Origin: Devosia ureilytica | GTDB lineage: Bacteria; Pseudomonadota; Alphaproteobacteria; Rhizobiales; Devosiaceae | DNA length: 64,000 nt | Assembly (NCBI RefSeq): GCF_024273195.1 | Contig: NZ_JAMZCU010000003.1 | Coordinates: 637,146-701,145, forward strand | Reading direction: 5' to 3' | In this document: positions 41,933 to 52,347 of the stretch, piece by piece | Position numbering within the stretch: position 1 is the stretch's first letter | Layout: every line of letters starts with the position of its first letter | Position numbers and translations under genes: made by a program | Notes under the pieces: model-generated | What the model was told of the DNA's origin: nothing | The model's input: the letters and a program-made list of their open reading frames with translations, nothing else | The model's database searches: none

Positions 41933-43024
41933 ATGGGCGCCTATATTATCCGCCGCCTCTTGCTGATGATCCCGACCGTGTTCGGCATCATGGCCATAAG
42001 CTTCCTCATCACCCAATTCGCCCCTGGCGGCCCTGTCGAACAGGCGCTGGCCAATATGACCGGCCAAAATTCGGGGATGATGGAGCGCATCACCGGCAGT
42101 GACAGCGGCGATCTTGCCAATCAACAGCAGGACGGCAACACCGGCTATCGCGGCAGCCAGGGTCTGGCGCCCGAGCTGGTTGCCCGCATCGAAAAGCAGT
42201 TTGGCTTCGACAAGCCCCCGCTCGAGCGCTTCTTTTCCATGATCGGCAATTACCTGCGCTTCGATTTTGGCGAGAGCTATTACCGGGACATTTCGGTGAT
42301 CGACCTGATCCTTGAAAAAATGCCGGTTTCGATTTCGCTCGGGCTATGGATGACGCTGATCGCCTATGCCATCTCCATTCCGCTCGGCATTGCCAAGGCC
42401 ATGCGCGACGGCTCACGCTTCGACGTCTGGACGTCCACCATCATCATCATCGGCTATGCCGTCCCCGGCTTTCTCGTCGCCATTGCGCTGGTGGTGCTGT
42501 TTGCCGGCGGTAGCTTCTGGTCGCTTTTTCCGCTGCGCGGCCTGACCTCACCTGGCTTTGACACATTCCCCTGGTGGCGGCAGGTACTCGATTATTTCTG
42601 GCATCTGGTGCTGCCCATCTTTTCCATGGGCCTGGGCGCCTTCGCCACCGCGACGCTCCTCACCAAGAATTCCTTCCTCGACGAGATCGGCAAGCAATAT
42701 GTGGTCACAGCCCGCGCCAAGGGCCTGACCGAAAACCAGGTGCTCTACCGCCACGTCTTCCGCAACGCCATGATGCTGATCATCGCCGGCTTTCCGGGGG
42801 CCTTCATCGGTGTCTTCTTCGGCGGATCGCTGCTGATCGAGACCATCTTCCTGCTCGACGGGCTGGGCCTTCTCGGCTTTGAAGCCGTGGTCAATCGCGA
42901 CTATCCGGTGGTCTTTGCCACCCTCTATATCTTCTCGCTCCTTGGCCTTGTGATCGGTCTCGTCTCGGACCTCACCTATATGTGGGTCGATCCGCGCCTC
43001 GATTTTGAAGGCCGCAACGTATGA
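41933..43024 (+). CDS. yejB: Peptide ABC transporter permease YejB
   Basis: 363 residues with six membrane segments and the DppB-like permease loop (VVTARAKGLTENQVLYRHV near residue 258). The long periplasmic region after the first segment (GGPVEQALANMTGQNSGMMER) distinguishes YejB from ordinary oligopeptide permeases. It forms the membrane part of YejABEF, an importer of microcin C, peptide antibiotics and other oligopeptides. It opens the yejB-E-F-A operon and overlaps yejE by four bases. Confidence 0.94.
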   Translation: MGAYIIRRLLLMIPTVFGIMAISFLITQFAPGGPVEQALANMTGQNSGMMERITGSDSGDLANQQQDGNTGYRGSQGLAPELVARIEKQFGFDKPPLERFFSMIGNYLRFDFGESYYRDISVIDLILEKMPVSISLGLWMTLIAYAISIPLGIAKAMRDGSRFDVWTSTIIIIGYAVPGFLVAIALVVLFAGGSFWSLFPLRGLTSPGFDTFPWWRQVLDYFWHLVLPIFSMGLGAFATATLLTKNSFLDEIGKQYVVTARAKGLTENQVLYRHVFRNAMMLIIAGFPGAFIGVFFGGSLLIETIFLLDGLGLLGFEAVVNRDYPVVFATLYIFSLLGLVIGLVSDLTYMWVDPRLDFEGRNV

Positions 43025-44151
43025 GTGCGGCACAAGGCATTCCGGAGCAGCCGACGCACTGGCTGTCCCCGCTGAACCGGCGACGCCTCGCGAACTTCCG
43101 CGCCAATCGCCGCGGCTGGTGGAGCCTCTGGATCTTCCTGTTCTTTTTCATCATCTCGCTGGGCGCTGAATTCGTCGCCAACGACCGGCCGATCCTCGTC
43201 ATGTACAAGGGCGAACTGCTGGTCCCGGCGCTTGTCGATTATCCCGAAGCCAAGTTTGGCGGTTTCCTCGCCACCACCAATTTCCGCCACGCCATCAATA
43301 TCGACGAAATCGAGGCCAATGGCTGGATGATCTGGCCGCCGATCCGTTTCAATCACAACACCGTCGATACCTACATCGCCTTTCCCGGCGCCAATCCGCC
43401 CAGCTGGCTGCTCACCCGCGACCAAATCTGCCAGCGCTACCCCGATGGCAGCGCCGACACCTTCTGCGTCCCTGGTAATTACCATTGGCTTGGCACCGAT
43501 ATCGGCGGACGCGACGTGCTGGCGCGGCTGATCCACGGCTTTCGCATCTCCATCCTCTTCGGACTGGTGCTGACGGTGCTCTCCTCGATCATCGGCGTCG
43601 CCGCCGGTGCCATCCAGGGTTATTTCGGTGGCTGGATCGACCTCATCGCCCAGCGCCTCATCGAAATCTGGACCTCGGTGCCCGCACTCTACCTGCTGCT
43701 GATTATCTCATCGGTCATTGCCCCCAGCTTCTGGGTGCTGCTGGGCATCCTGCTGCTGTTCTCCTGGGTGACGCTGGTGGGCATCGTACGTGCCGAGTTC
43801 CTGCGCGGCCGCAATTTTGAATATGTCAACGCGGCGCGGGCGCTGGGCGTCTCCAATCGCCTGATCATGTGGCGGCACCTGTTGCCCAATGCCATGGTCG
43901 CAACGCTTACTTTCATGCCCTTCATTCTCTCCGGTTCCGTGGCAACGCTCACCTCGCTCGATTTCCTCGGCTTTGGCATGCCGATCACAGCCCCCTCGCT
44001 GGGGCGGCTGCTCGCCGAGGGAAAATCGAGCCTTCAGGCGCCCTGGCTGGCGCTCACCGGCTTTTTCACCATTGCCATCATCATGACCCTCCTGGTCTTC
44101 ATCGGCGAAGCCGTCCGCGACGCCTTCGATCCCCGAAAGACCTTCCGATGA
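43021..44151 (+). CDS. yejE: Peptide ABC transporter permease YejE
   Basis: 376 residues. The N-terminal cytoplasmic stretch and first membrane segment are followed by a long periplasmic domain (about 55-165) typical of YejE, then the permease core with EFLRGRNFEYVNAARALGVSN near residue 260. The ATG overlaps the yejB stop (ATGA) and its stop overlaps the yejF start, indicating tight translational coupling. Confidence 0.94.
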   Translation: MSAAQGIPEQPTHWLSPLNRRRLANFRANRRGWWSLWIFLFFFIISLGAEFVANDRPILVMYKGELLVPALVDYPEAKFGGFLATTNFRHAINIDEIEANGWMIWPPIRFNHNTVDTYIAFPGANPPSWLLTRDQICQRYPDGSADTFCVPGNYHWLGTDIGGRDVLARLIHGFRISILFGLVLTVLSSIIGVAAGAIQGYFGGWIDLIAQRLIEIWTSVPALYLLLIISSVIAPSFWVLLGILLLFSWVTLVGIVRAEFLRGRNFEYVNAARALGVSNRLIMWRHLLPNAMVATLTFMPFILSGSVATLTSLDFLGFGMPITAPSLGRLLAEGKSSLQAPWLALTGFFTIAIIMTLLVFIGEAVRDAFDPRKTFR

Positions 44152-45782
44152 GCGCCCCCCTGCTCTCCCTCCGCGACCTCACCATCGGCTTTGGCCCGAA
44201 CGAGGCCGCGCGGCGCATCGGGTTCGATATCGCCCCCGGCGAAACCCTGGCTCTGGTGGGGGAAAGCGGCTCGGGCAAATCGGTCACCGCCCTTTCGGTT
44301 CTCAACCTGCTGCCCCCATCGGCCACGGTCTCCGGCCGGATCGCTTTCGACGGCACCGAATTGGTCGGCGCCAATGCCGCGACCCTGCGCACCATTCGCG
44401 GCAACAAGGTCGGCATGATCTTTCAAGAGCCGATGAGTTCGCTCAATCCGGTCCACACCATTGGCCGGCAGATCGGCGAAGTGCTCACACTGCATCAGGG
44501 CCTGCGCGCCAATGCGGCCCGTGCCCGCACCCTCGACCTGCTCGACGCCGTCGGCATCCCCGATCCCGCTGGCCGGATCGATGATTTCCCGCACCAACTC
44601 TCCGGCGGCCAGCGCCAGCGCGCCATGATCGCCATGGCACTCGCGAACGATCCCAAGCTGCTGATTGCCGACGAGCCCACCACCGCGCTCGACGTCACCG
44701 TACAAGCGCAGATCCTCGATCTGCTCAAGACCCTGCAACGCCAGAACGGCATGGCCATGCTGTTCATTACCCACGATCTCAGCATCGTCCGGCGCATTGC
44801 CGACCGCGTCTGCGTCATGACCGGCGGCGAGATCGTCGAGACCGGCCCAGTCGAAACCATCTTCACCGCCCCCCAGCACACCTATACCAGGCACTTGCTG
44901 GCCGCCGCCCCCAGCGGCGCACCGCTCATCCCCGACCCCGACGCCTCCCGCATCATCGAGACAACCGACCTCAAGGTCTGGTTCCCGATCAAGCGCGGCC
45001 TGCTGCGCCGCACTGTCGGCCACATCCGCGCGGTCGATGGCGTCGACCTCTCGATCCGTAAGGGCGAGACACTGGGCGTTGTGGGTGAAAGCGGCTCGGG
45101 CAAATCCTCGCTCGGTTATGCGCTCCTGCGGCTCATTCCCTCCACCGGGCGGATCGTGCTCCTCGGCAATGACGTGCAATCGCGCTCTTGGTCCGCCCTG
45201 CGTCCCCTGCGAAAGCACATGCAGATCGTCTTTCAGGACCCCTTCGGCTCGCTCAGCCCCCGCATGTCGGTCGGCGAAATTGTCGAAGAAGGTCTCTCGG
45301 TCCACATGCCCCGCCTCAGCCGCACCGAGCGGACCGAGAAAGTCGCCGCCGCCTTGCGTGAAGTGGGCCTCGACCCTGCAACAGCGGCCCGCTACCCCCA
45401 TGAATTCTCCGGCGGCCAGCGCCAGCGTATTGCCATCGCGCGCGCCCTGGTGCTCGAACCCGATTTCCTCGTCCTCGATGAACCCACCTCGGCGCTCGAT
45501 GTCTCCATCCAGGCCCAGGTGATCGATCTGCTGCGTGCCGTCCAGGCGCGGCGGCAGTTGAGCTATCTGTTCATCAGCCATGACCTGCGCGTGGTGCGCG
45601 CCCTCGCCCATCGCCTGATCGTCATGCGCGACGGTCAGGTGGTGGAACAAGGTCTCGCCGCCGACATCTTCGCGGCCCCGCAAGAGGCCTATACCCGCCA
45701 ATTGCTCGCCGCTGCCCTCGATCTCGGCGCGCCGCCGAATGTGAGTGCGGGCACATTGCCCAAAGCCCCGACGAGCGAATAA
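44148..45782 (+). CDS. yejF: Peptide ABC transporter ATP-binding protein YejF (two ATPase domains)
   Basis: 544 residues from ATG 44148, overlapping the yejE stop by four bases. Two complete ABC domains: the first has GESGSGKSVTALS near residue 40, LSGGQRQRAMIAMAL near 153 and LLIADEPTTALD near 175; the second has GESGSGKSSLGYALL near 315, FSGGQRQRIAIARAL near 425 and [12 protein letters not shown] near 447. A longer frame upstream is inside yejE. The fused arrangement is standard for YejF. Confidence 0.95.
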   Translation: MSAPLLSLRDLTIGFGPNEAARRIGFDIAPGETLALVGESGSGKSVTALSVLNLLPPSATVSGRIAFDGTELVGANAATLRTIRGNKVGMIFQEPMSSLNPVHTIGRQIGEVLTLHQGLRANAARARTLDLLDAVGIPDPAGRIDDFPHQLSGGQRQRAMIAMALANDPKLLIADEPTTALDVTVQAQILDLLKTLQRQNGMAMLFITHDLSIVRRIADRVCVMTGGEIVETGPVETIFTAPQHTYTRHLLAAAPSGAPLIPDPDASRIIETTDLKVWFPIKRGLLRRTVGHIRAVDGVDLSIRKGETLGVVGESGSGKSSLGYALLRLIPSTGRIVLLGNDVQSRSWSALRPLRKHMQIVFQDPFGSLSPRMSVGEIVEEGLSVHMPRLSRTERTEKVAAALREVGLDPATAARYPHEFSGGQRQRIAIARALVLEPDFLVLDEPTSALDVSIQAQVIDLLRAVQARRQLSYLFISHDLRVVRALAHRLIVMRDGQVVEQGLAADIFAAPQEAYTRQLLAAALDLGAPPNVSAGTLPKAPTSE

Positions 45783-45814
45783 CATCCACTCCAAACATCA
45801 CCCGGAGCCGCGCC

Positions 45815-47680
45815 ATGACCCAATTGTTCAAGCTTGCTTCCGTCGGCCTGGCCGCCGTGCTGGCGCTGGCCCCGACGCTGCCCGCCATGGCGCAGACACC
45901 AACCGGCGTCTGGGTTCAAGCCGACTCCCTCACCGAAACCCCGAAATATCCCGAGGGTTTCACCCATTTCGATTACGTCAATCCCGATGCCCCCAAGACT
46001 GGCACGGTACGCCTGGGCACCCGCGGCGGCTTTGACACATTCAACCCCATCCTGCCCCAAGGCGATGCGGCGGCCGGGCTCGGCCTCATCTATGAAACGC
46101 TGCTGACCCCTTCGATGGATGAGGTGAACTCTTCCTATGGCCTGTTGGCCGAAGCCATGATGGTTGCCGACGACTATGGCTCGGTCACCTTCCGCATGGA
46201 CCCCGACGCCCATTGGCACGATGGCGAACCCGTCACTGCCGAAGACGTCGTCTGGTCCTTCGACAAGGTCATCGAGATCAGCCCGATCTATGCTCAATAC
46301 TATGCCAATGTGGTCTCGGCAGAAGTGACCGCCCCCGGCCAGGCCACCTTCACCTTCGACCAGACGGGCAATCGCGAATTGCCCCACATCCTGGGCGAGT
46401 TGATGGTGCTGCCCCAACATTGGTGGGAAGGCACTAATGCTGAGGGCAAGACCCGCGACATCGGCGCCTCGACGCTCGAACCACCGCTGGGCTCGGGTCC
46501 CTACAAGCTCGCCAGTTTCGATGCCGGGCGCACCGTCACCTATGAGCGCGTCGAGGATTATTGGGCTGCCGACCACCCGACCCAGATCGGCACCAATAAT
46601 TTTGACCGCCTTGTCTATGAATTCTTCCTCGACGAAACCGTCTGGTTCGAGGCCTTCAAGGGTGATCAGTTCGACTGGTGGAGCGAATACACCGCCCGCC
46701 GCTGGGCCACCGGCTTCGATTTCCCGGCCGTCGCCGAAGGTCGCGTCATCAAGGAAGAATTCGCCGAGGACTACAATGGCAGCGGCGCGATGACCGGCTT
46801 CATCCCCAATCTGCGCCGCGAAAAATTCCAGGACGAGCGCGTCCGCGAGGCCCTCAACTACGCCTTCGATTTCGAGGAGCTGAACGCCACAGTCTTCTAC
46901 GAACAATACGACCGAATCGACAGCTACTTCTACGGCCTGCCCTTTGCCACTACCGGTCTGCCGACCGGTGAAGAGCTCGAAGTGCTCGAAAGCATTCGCG
47001 ATCTGGTGCCCGCCTCGGTCTTTACCGAGCCCTATACCAATCCGGTGAATGGCGACCCGACCAAGCTGCGCGCTAATCTGCGGATCGCGCTCGATCTCCT
47101 GGGCGAGGCCGGCTACACGCTGGACGGCACCCGCCTTGTCGATGCCAATGGCCAGCAGCTGGAAATCGAACTCCTGATGCACCAGCCGACGCTGGAGCCG
47201 ATTGCCCAGAACCTGATCACCAATCTCGGGCAGATCGGCGTTGCCGTCACCCTGCGCATGGTCGACACGCCGCAATATATCAATCGCCTGCGCAGCTTCG
47301 ACTACGACATGATCTATGCCAGCTGGGCCCAGTCCTTCTCACCGGGCAATGAGCAGCGCTTCTTCTTCGGCTCGGCCAGTGCCGACGAGGAAGGCTCGCG
47401 CAACTATGCCGGCATTGCCGATCCGGGCGTCGATGCCCTGATCGACAAGTTGGTGGTTGCCGACGACCGCGAAACCCAATTGGCCATCGTTGGTGCCCTC
47501 GACCGCGTGCTACTGCATCATCACTATGTGGTGCCCGGCTATACGCTCACCTATTCCCGCACTGCCCGCTGGGACCGCTTCAGCCGCCCCGACATTCTCC
47601 CCGAATTCGGCAATGGCTTCCCAACCACCTGGTGGTGGGACGAAGCCAAGGCAGCAAAGACCGGCGGTGGCGGGCAGTAG
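45815..47680 (+). CDS. yejA: Peptide ABC transporter substrate-binding protein YejA
   Basis: 621 residues. Signal peptide about 1-26 (LAAVLALAPTLPAMAQ), then a class C extracellular solute-binding domain with YPEGFTHFDYVNPDAPKTG and WHDGEPVTAEDVVWSFDKV, a hallmark of the YejA/SBP_bac_5 type. It delivers oligopeptides to YejBEF. It is the last gene of the operon; in other bacteria yejA is usually first. In Sinorhizobium meliloti this importer takes up plant NCR peptides, a role possible but not shown here. Confidence 0.95.
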   Translation: MTQLFKLASVGLAAVLALAPTLPAMAQTPTGVWVQADSLTETPKYPEGFTHFDYVNPDAPKTGTVRLGTRGGFDTFNPILPQGDAAAGLGLIYETLLTPSMDEVNSSYGLLAEAMMVADDYGSVTFRMDPDAHWHDGEPVTAEDVVWSFDKVIEISPIYAQYYANVVSAEVTAPGQATFTFDQTGNRELPHILGELMVLPQHWWEGTNAEGKTRDIGASTLEPPLGSGPYKLASFDAGRTVTYERVEDYWAADHPTQIGTNNFDRLVYEFFLDETVWFEAFKGDQFDWWSEYTARRWATGFDFPAVAEGRVIKEEFAEDYNGSGAMTGFIPNLRREKFQDERVREALNYAFDFEELNATVFYEQYDRIDSYFYGLPFATTGLPTGEELEVLESIRDLVPASVFTEPYTNPVNGDPTKLRANLRIALDLLGEAGYTLDGTRLVDANGQQLEIELLMHQPTLEPIAQNLITNLGQIGVAVTLRMVDTPQYINRLRSFDYDMIYASWAQSFSPGNEQRFFFGSASADEEGSRNYAGIADPGVDALIDKLVVADDRETQLAIVGALDRVLLHHHYVVPGYTLTYSRTARWDRFSRPDILPEFGNGFPTTWWWDEAKAAKTGGGGQ

Positions 47681-47743
47681 CGGGCACCCGCTCCGCCCAC
47701 CCCACAGCGCCGCCCTCGGGCCGGATCACTTCCCCTCGACGTC

Positions 47744-48007
47744 GTTTCACACTCAGGCGGACGCGGTTCCATCGCCTCCCTCCCCCTTGTGGGCTTCGAC
47801 CCGTCCCGAAGGGCAAACCTCTCCGGTGGAGAGGTTTGAGGAGAGAAGGACCGAGGGTGGGGGTGTCGGCATGTTCTGTGGCTCGGTGTCTTTGGAAGCC
47901 GCGTCTCCCCCACCCCAGCTCTGCTTGGGCCTGTCGGCCTAGCGTCGCTACCCTCCCCACAAGGGGGAGGGAGCAAAGGGGTCGCGAGTTCAGCTAAACG
48001 TAAAACG
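47744..48007. repeat. MITE-like palindromic repeat element, copy B (inverted, with nested insert)
   Basis: The core, 47776-47973, is the inverted counterpart of copy A at 15936-16150, with matching flanks on both sides. Its left terminal repeat is interrupted after TTGTGGG at about 47793 by some 55 bases that themselves contain a hairpin (47814-47838). The 329-base gap 47681-48009 holds nothing else. Confidence 0.8.
47814..47838. repeat. Nested hairpin with CCGGTGG core
   Basis: CAAACCTCTCC and GGAGAGGTTTG form a perfect 11-bp stem around GGT, followed by AGGAG. The same layout with a different stem occurs at 60996-61020. Confidence 0.65.
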
Positions 48008-48009
48008 CT

Positions 48010-51000
48010 CTAATAATCCCGCTCGTAGAACACGCCCAGGCTGGTATCGCCGTTCTGCCCGGCGGAACCTTTGACGGTCAGGTCCTCGGTCACATCGAGA
48101 TTGATCGTCACCTTTGACTGCCCGTTCGAGCCAACGGTCGCGCCAAGATACACATTGTCCTGAATATAGGTGCCGGCCTGCACGCCGACATTGCCCTGGC
48201 CGTCGGTGACCACATCGAGGTCGGCCAAGCCCGCCGCGCCCCGGAGGCTGTCCACCAGTCCCCCGCCACCACCGCCGCCGACCAGTTCGGCCGCCGCAGC
48301 GGCCAACTGCGCCAGTTGCAAGGGCGACAGCTCGCCCATCGAACGGTTGAAGATCAGCCGGCTCAACACCTCGTCCTGCGGCAGTGTCGGGTTGGAGCTG
48401 AAGCTGATATCGGGCGCCGAGGCCCGGCCCGACAGCGTCACGAATACGGTAATGCCATCGCCCTCGGTGCGGGCCACGAAATTGAGCTGCGGATCAAGGT
48501 CGCCCACCAGCGTCACCGTGCCCGTTTCAAAGATCACCCGCTGCCCGAGGATCGACAGCCGCCCCCGGATCAGATTGAACGCCCCCACCGGCTGCACGGC
48601 ATTGATCGGTCCGGTGATGCGTACCGAACCGCCCACCTCAGCGTCGAGCCCGCGCCCGCGAATGAAAATCTGGTTGGGCGCATTGACCGTCACGTCGAGC
48701 TGCATCTGCGGCCCACCGGTTCCGGCAGCAACGCCGGTCCGTTCGTTGATCTTGGCGCGGTCCAGCGTCCGCTGCACATCGGCCGGCGTACGCAGATGTT
48801 CGACATTGATCAATTCGGCCCCGCCACCAAGGCCTTCCGGCACGGTGATATTGGCTTCCTCAACCAGCACACTGCCTGAGAGCACCGGCGCGCCAGTCAA
48901 GTTGCCGGTGAGATTGAGGCCGCCCGATAGTGTGGCGACAAACAATTCTCCATCGGCATAGCGGGCCGAATTGATCTGCACCGACAGATTAGCCGGCATG
49001 CCGCCGGTCAAACCCACCGTTCCAGAGGCCGACACACTGCCCCCGGTGGCCAGGTTCGCCGTAAGACTTTCCACATTGGCACTGGTGCCCGTAAGCGTCG
49101 CGCGTCCGGCAATGCCGGCAAGCCTGAGGTTGAGCGCCGGATCGACATAGCCAGCGCCGCTGGTCGAAACGCTGCCCGAAAACTGCGGGCTTGAAAGGCT
49201 CCCCCCGATCCGGGCATTAAAATTGGCTGTGCCGGAAAGTTGCGCGCCCCGGTCCGCCACGAATTGATTGGCCAGCGAGAGCGGCGCCGAACCCGAGAGC
49301 GTCAGCGCCACGCCATTGCCTGCAAGTGGCAGCTGGCCCGAACCGCTGACCGACAGCCCGCCGCTGCCGCTGGCCGTCAGGTTCTGGAGGCTCACCACCG
49401 AGGCGGCATAGCTGCCATTGGCCGACAATGTCAGTGGCGCGATACCGAAAGACGCAATGGCGCTGGCGCCAATACCACCCGCGCGCACCTCGAAACTCAC
49501 CTGCGGATCGCTGGCCTCACCCGACACCATCGCGCGGCCATTGACCGTGCCCGAAAGCCCAAGGTCCGGCGCCACCGCATTGGCAATCGAAAGCGGCAGA
49601 TCCGAGATATCCACGACCATGTCGAGCGCGGTACCCGCCGTGCCCGTCGCCGTAATGCTACCCGAGCCGACATTAAAGCGCAGCGCATCCAGCGCTACGC
49701 TATTGCCGCGCACCACCAGAGCCGTCGGATTGGCCAGCCGCGCCGAGAGCGACCCCTGCACCAGGTTGGCGCGATCCAGCGCCAGTCGGTACCCTTCGGC
49801 AATCGGGCTCAACGCGCCGGCAATATCCACATCCGTGCCCGTCGCCAGCGCAGCCTGCACATCAAAGCTGGTGGTTTTGCCGTTCTGGCTGGCGCGGGCA
49901 TCAAGGGTGTCGACCACGATGCCACTCGCCACCACATCGCTGGCGGTCGCCGTGCCATTCACCACCGGCACCCCAAAGAGGTCCGAGATCCCCGCTGAAA
50001 TATCTGCCCGGCCAACGGCAATGTCATTGATCCGCAAATTGGCGACATTGGCGGTGATCCCCGCGCCCTGTTCGCCGTCCTGCGGAGTCAACTCAATCGC
50101 TGCGTTCACCGCGCCCGACGCATCCGTCAGCAGCAGCGCCGCCGCCAGCGACACATCATTGGCCGTCACATCCAGCCGCCCATCCACAAGGCCGGTTTCG
50201 GCCATGCGGGTCAGCCCGCCTGATACCCGGGTCCCGGCGATCTCGAAGCTGATACCCGACAGGCTTTGCTGCACATCGTCGGTTTTGAACTGCGTCGTCA
50301 GCGCGGCGCGGTGTCCATCGAGCATGGCCGTACCCGTCACATCGCCACTGACAGTCCCATCGAGCAGCGTTGCCGCCACGCCCAGCTTGGCGTCGCGCAA
50401 ACCATATTGCCCCAGCTGCCCATTGGGCACCTGACCATCCAGCACCAGCACCAAGGGGTCTTCCGCCGAAGTCAGGCGGGCCGACCCACGCACAGCCAGC
50501 GCCCCACTGGCCTCGTCCGAGATCAGCCCCAGATCACTCAGGTCGAGCGCAATATCGAAATCAGCCGTTTCACTGGCATAGACACCGTCGGCGCTGAACT
50601 GCACCTGCGGATTGGTGATCGCAAAATTCTCCGCCGTGATGCCCGCCTCGGTTCGCGCCAGCCGCCCCGAAAGATTGACCGTTCCTTCCAGCAGCGCATC
50701 GGCGGTCGCATCATCGACCGCCAGATTTGTGCCAGTACCATCGAACATCAGGTCAAAACCGCCCGACACCGGCATGACCTTGCCGTCGGCAACCAGGTTC
50801 AAGGCGCCCGACAGCGAGCGTCCCGCCATTGCCGAAAACGGCGCAATACTGTCCGTCTCGATCTGGATACGGCCGTCAAATTCCGTCCCGTCGATCTGGC
50901 CGCTCAGCCCCGCCACCAGTGCCTGCCCAACGACGCGCAGTTCCGCCAGTTCAATCGGCTCGCCCGCATTCCACAGCCCGGCAATTCCAAGGCCGACGCT

Positions 51001-52347
51001 GTCGCCCAGCGCGGCCTCGACCCCAGGATCGGCATCAATCCCCGATAGCGCGCCATCGCCATTGAACGTCACCATGCGGCTCGCCGGGTCCGCCAGGTTC
51101 CGCGCCACGCCGCCAATGCCCAGCCCGAACGTCCGCGCCGCAAAGCCGTCGGTTTCAAACCCTTCGACATCGAGCCGCGCCTGCCAGGCCTCGCTCGCCT
51201 CCGTGCCGAAGGCGATCTGCAATTGCCCGCCCTGTACCAGCGTTGCGCTACCCGGCACGGGCAGGGTCACTTGCCCGCCCTCCGGGTCGGCCACGGTTGC
51301 CGTTAGATCAAGCAGTGACAGGAAATTGTCCGGGGTCGTCTGCGCTCGCGCGCTCAGCCCCAATTGCCCGCCGCTCAGCGTCAGGCTGGAAATATCGAAA
51401 CCACCAGCACTTCTGACCAGCGCCGAAGCGGTCAGCCGTGTGTCCTCGCCAAAAAATTCTCGATAGGGCTCCGCCACCAGCGTCGACAGCGGCCCGCCCA
51501 GATTTGCCGTCACCGCAAAGCCGTCCGCGCTTTGCGCAATAGTCGCGGTTCCCGCCAGCGCCTCGCGCTCATTGGCGAGCAGGCGCATCTGCGCCGTCAG
51601 GTCCGACACCGGCCCTTCGCCATCGAGCGTCAGCTCCATCGCCGGGCGGCCCTCGATATTGAGCAGGTTCGCCAGCACCCCATTGGGTGGCTCGATCAGC
51701 GACAACCCCAGGTCAATGCTATTACCCTGGCGCCGATAGGCCACATCCAGGTCCAGCGTGCCACCAGGCCCATCAAGCCGCTCGATATCGAGCACGGCAT
51801 CGAGATTGCCGCCCTCCAGCGTCATCGAACCGGCAAGCGCAATTTCCGATCCCAGCCCGAACACGCCCTCCCCGAAGGTGACGCTGGGCACTGCCAATTC
51901 GCCGATCTGGATCGCCACGGGGAATTCTGGAATCTCCAGCCCGCCGGCTTCGGGCGGCGGCAGGTCCACCGCGCCCTCTACGGGAATGGCGTTACGCACA
52001 TATTCGATCGAATCGGCCTTGAGGGAATTGACCTCCAGCCGCCCACCGAACAGTGCCGCCTGGTTCCAGTTCAGACTGGCATTGTTCACCCGCAGCCACA
52101 CGCCCTCGGCGTCCGAAATGGTAATCTCGCGAATGGACACATCCGAGCCGAGCACGCCATCGATATTGGACAGCCGGATTTGCCGCTCGGGCGACGACAG
52201 CCGGTCCTGCACGAAATTGGTCAGGAAATCCTTCTGCTCTTCATTGTTCAGGTCCTGCGCCACCAGCGCCACCGGCACGGCAGCAGGCGCCAGCAGCAGC
52301 GCAGCGATGAACAGACGACGGCGCGATATGTTGATGAACCGGGCCAT
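48010..52347 (-). CDS. tamB: Translocation and assembly module protein TamB
   Basis: 1445 residues, within the usual TamB range. An N-terminal membrane anchor (about 9-30) is followed by a very long repetitive beta-helical region and the conserved C-terminal DUF490 domain (about 1090-1445; GLDAEVGGSVRITGPINAV, RLIFNRSMGELSPLQLAQLAA, ending YERDY). TamB spans the periplasm as a groove and, with TamA, supports outer-membrane protein insertion and lipid transport. The ATG shares one base with the tamA stop. Confidence 0.93.
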   Translation of the reverse strand: MARFINISRRRLFIAALLLAPAAVPVALVAQDLNNEEQKDFLTNFVQDRLSSPERQIRLSNIDGVLGSDVSIREITISDAEGVWLRVNNASLNWNQAALFGGRLEVNSLKADSIEYVRNAIPVEGAVDLPPPEAGGLEIPEFPVAIQIGELAVPSVTFGEGVFGLGSEIALAGSMTLEGGNLDAVLDIERLDGPGGTLDLDVAYRRQGNSIDLGLSLIEPPNGVLANLLNIEGRPAMELTLDGEGPVSDLTAQMRLLANEREALAGTATIAQSADGFAVTANLGGPLSTLVAEPYREFFGEDTRLTASALVRSAGGFDISSLTLSGGQLGLSARAQTTPDNFLSLLDLTATVADPEGGQVTLPVPGSATLVQGGQLQIAFGTEASEAWQARLDVEGFETDGFAARTFGLGIGGVARNLADPASRMVTFNGDGALSGIDADPGVEAALGDSVGLGIAGLWNAGEPIELAELRVVGQALVAGLSGQIDGTEFDGRIQIETDSIAPFSAMAGRSLSGALNLVADGKVMPVSGGFDLMFDGTGTNLAVDDATADALLEGTVNLSGRLARTEAGITAENFAITNPQVQFSADGVYASETADFDIALDLSDLGLISDEASGALAVRGSARLTSAEDPLVLVLDGQVPNGQLGQYGLRDAKLGVAATLLDGTVSGDVTGTAMLDGHRAALTTQFKTDDVQQSLSGISFEIAGTRVSGGLTRMAETGLVDGRLDVTANDVSLAAALLLTDASGAVNAAIELTPQDGEQGAGITANVANLRINDIAVGRADISAGISDLFGVPVVNGTATASDVVASGIVVDTLDARASQNGKTTSFDVQAALATGTDVDIAGALSPIAEGYRLALDRANLVQGSLSARLANPTALVVRGNSVALDALRFNVGSGSITATGTAGTALDMVVDISDLPLSIANAVAPDLGLSGTVNGRAMVSGEASDPQVSFEVRAGGIGASAIASFGIAPLTLSANGSYAASVVSLQNLTASGSGGLSVSGSGQLPLAGNGVALTLSGSAPLSLANQFVADRGAQLSGTANFNARIGGSLSSPQFSGSVSTSGAGYVDPALNLRLAGIAGRATLTGTSANVESLTANLATGGSVSASGTVGLTGGMPANLSVQINSARYADGELFVATLSGGLNLTGNLTGAPVLSGSVLVEEANITVPEGLGGGAELINVEHLRTPADVQRTLDRAKINERTGVAAGTGGPQMQLDVTVNAPNQIFIRGRGLDAEVGGSVRITGPINAVQPVGAFNLIRGRLSILGQRVIFETGTVTLVGDLDPQLNFVARTEGDGITVFVTLSGRASAPDISFSSNPTLPQDEVLSRLIFNRSMGELSPLQLAQLAAAAAELVGGGGGGGLVDSLRGAAGLADLDVVTDGQGNVGVQAGTYIQDNVYLGATVGSNGQSKVTINLDVTEDLTVKGSAGQNGDTSLGVFYERDY

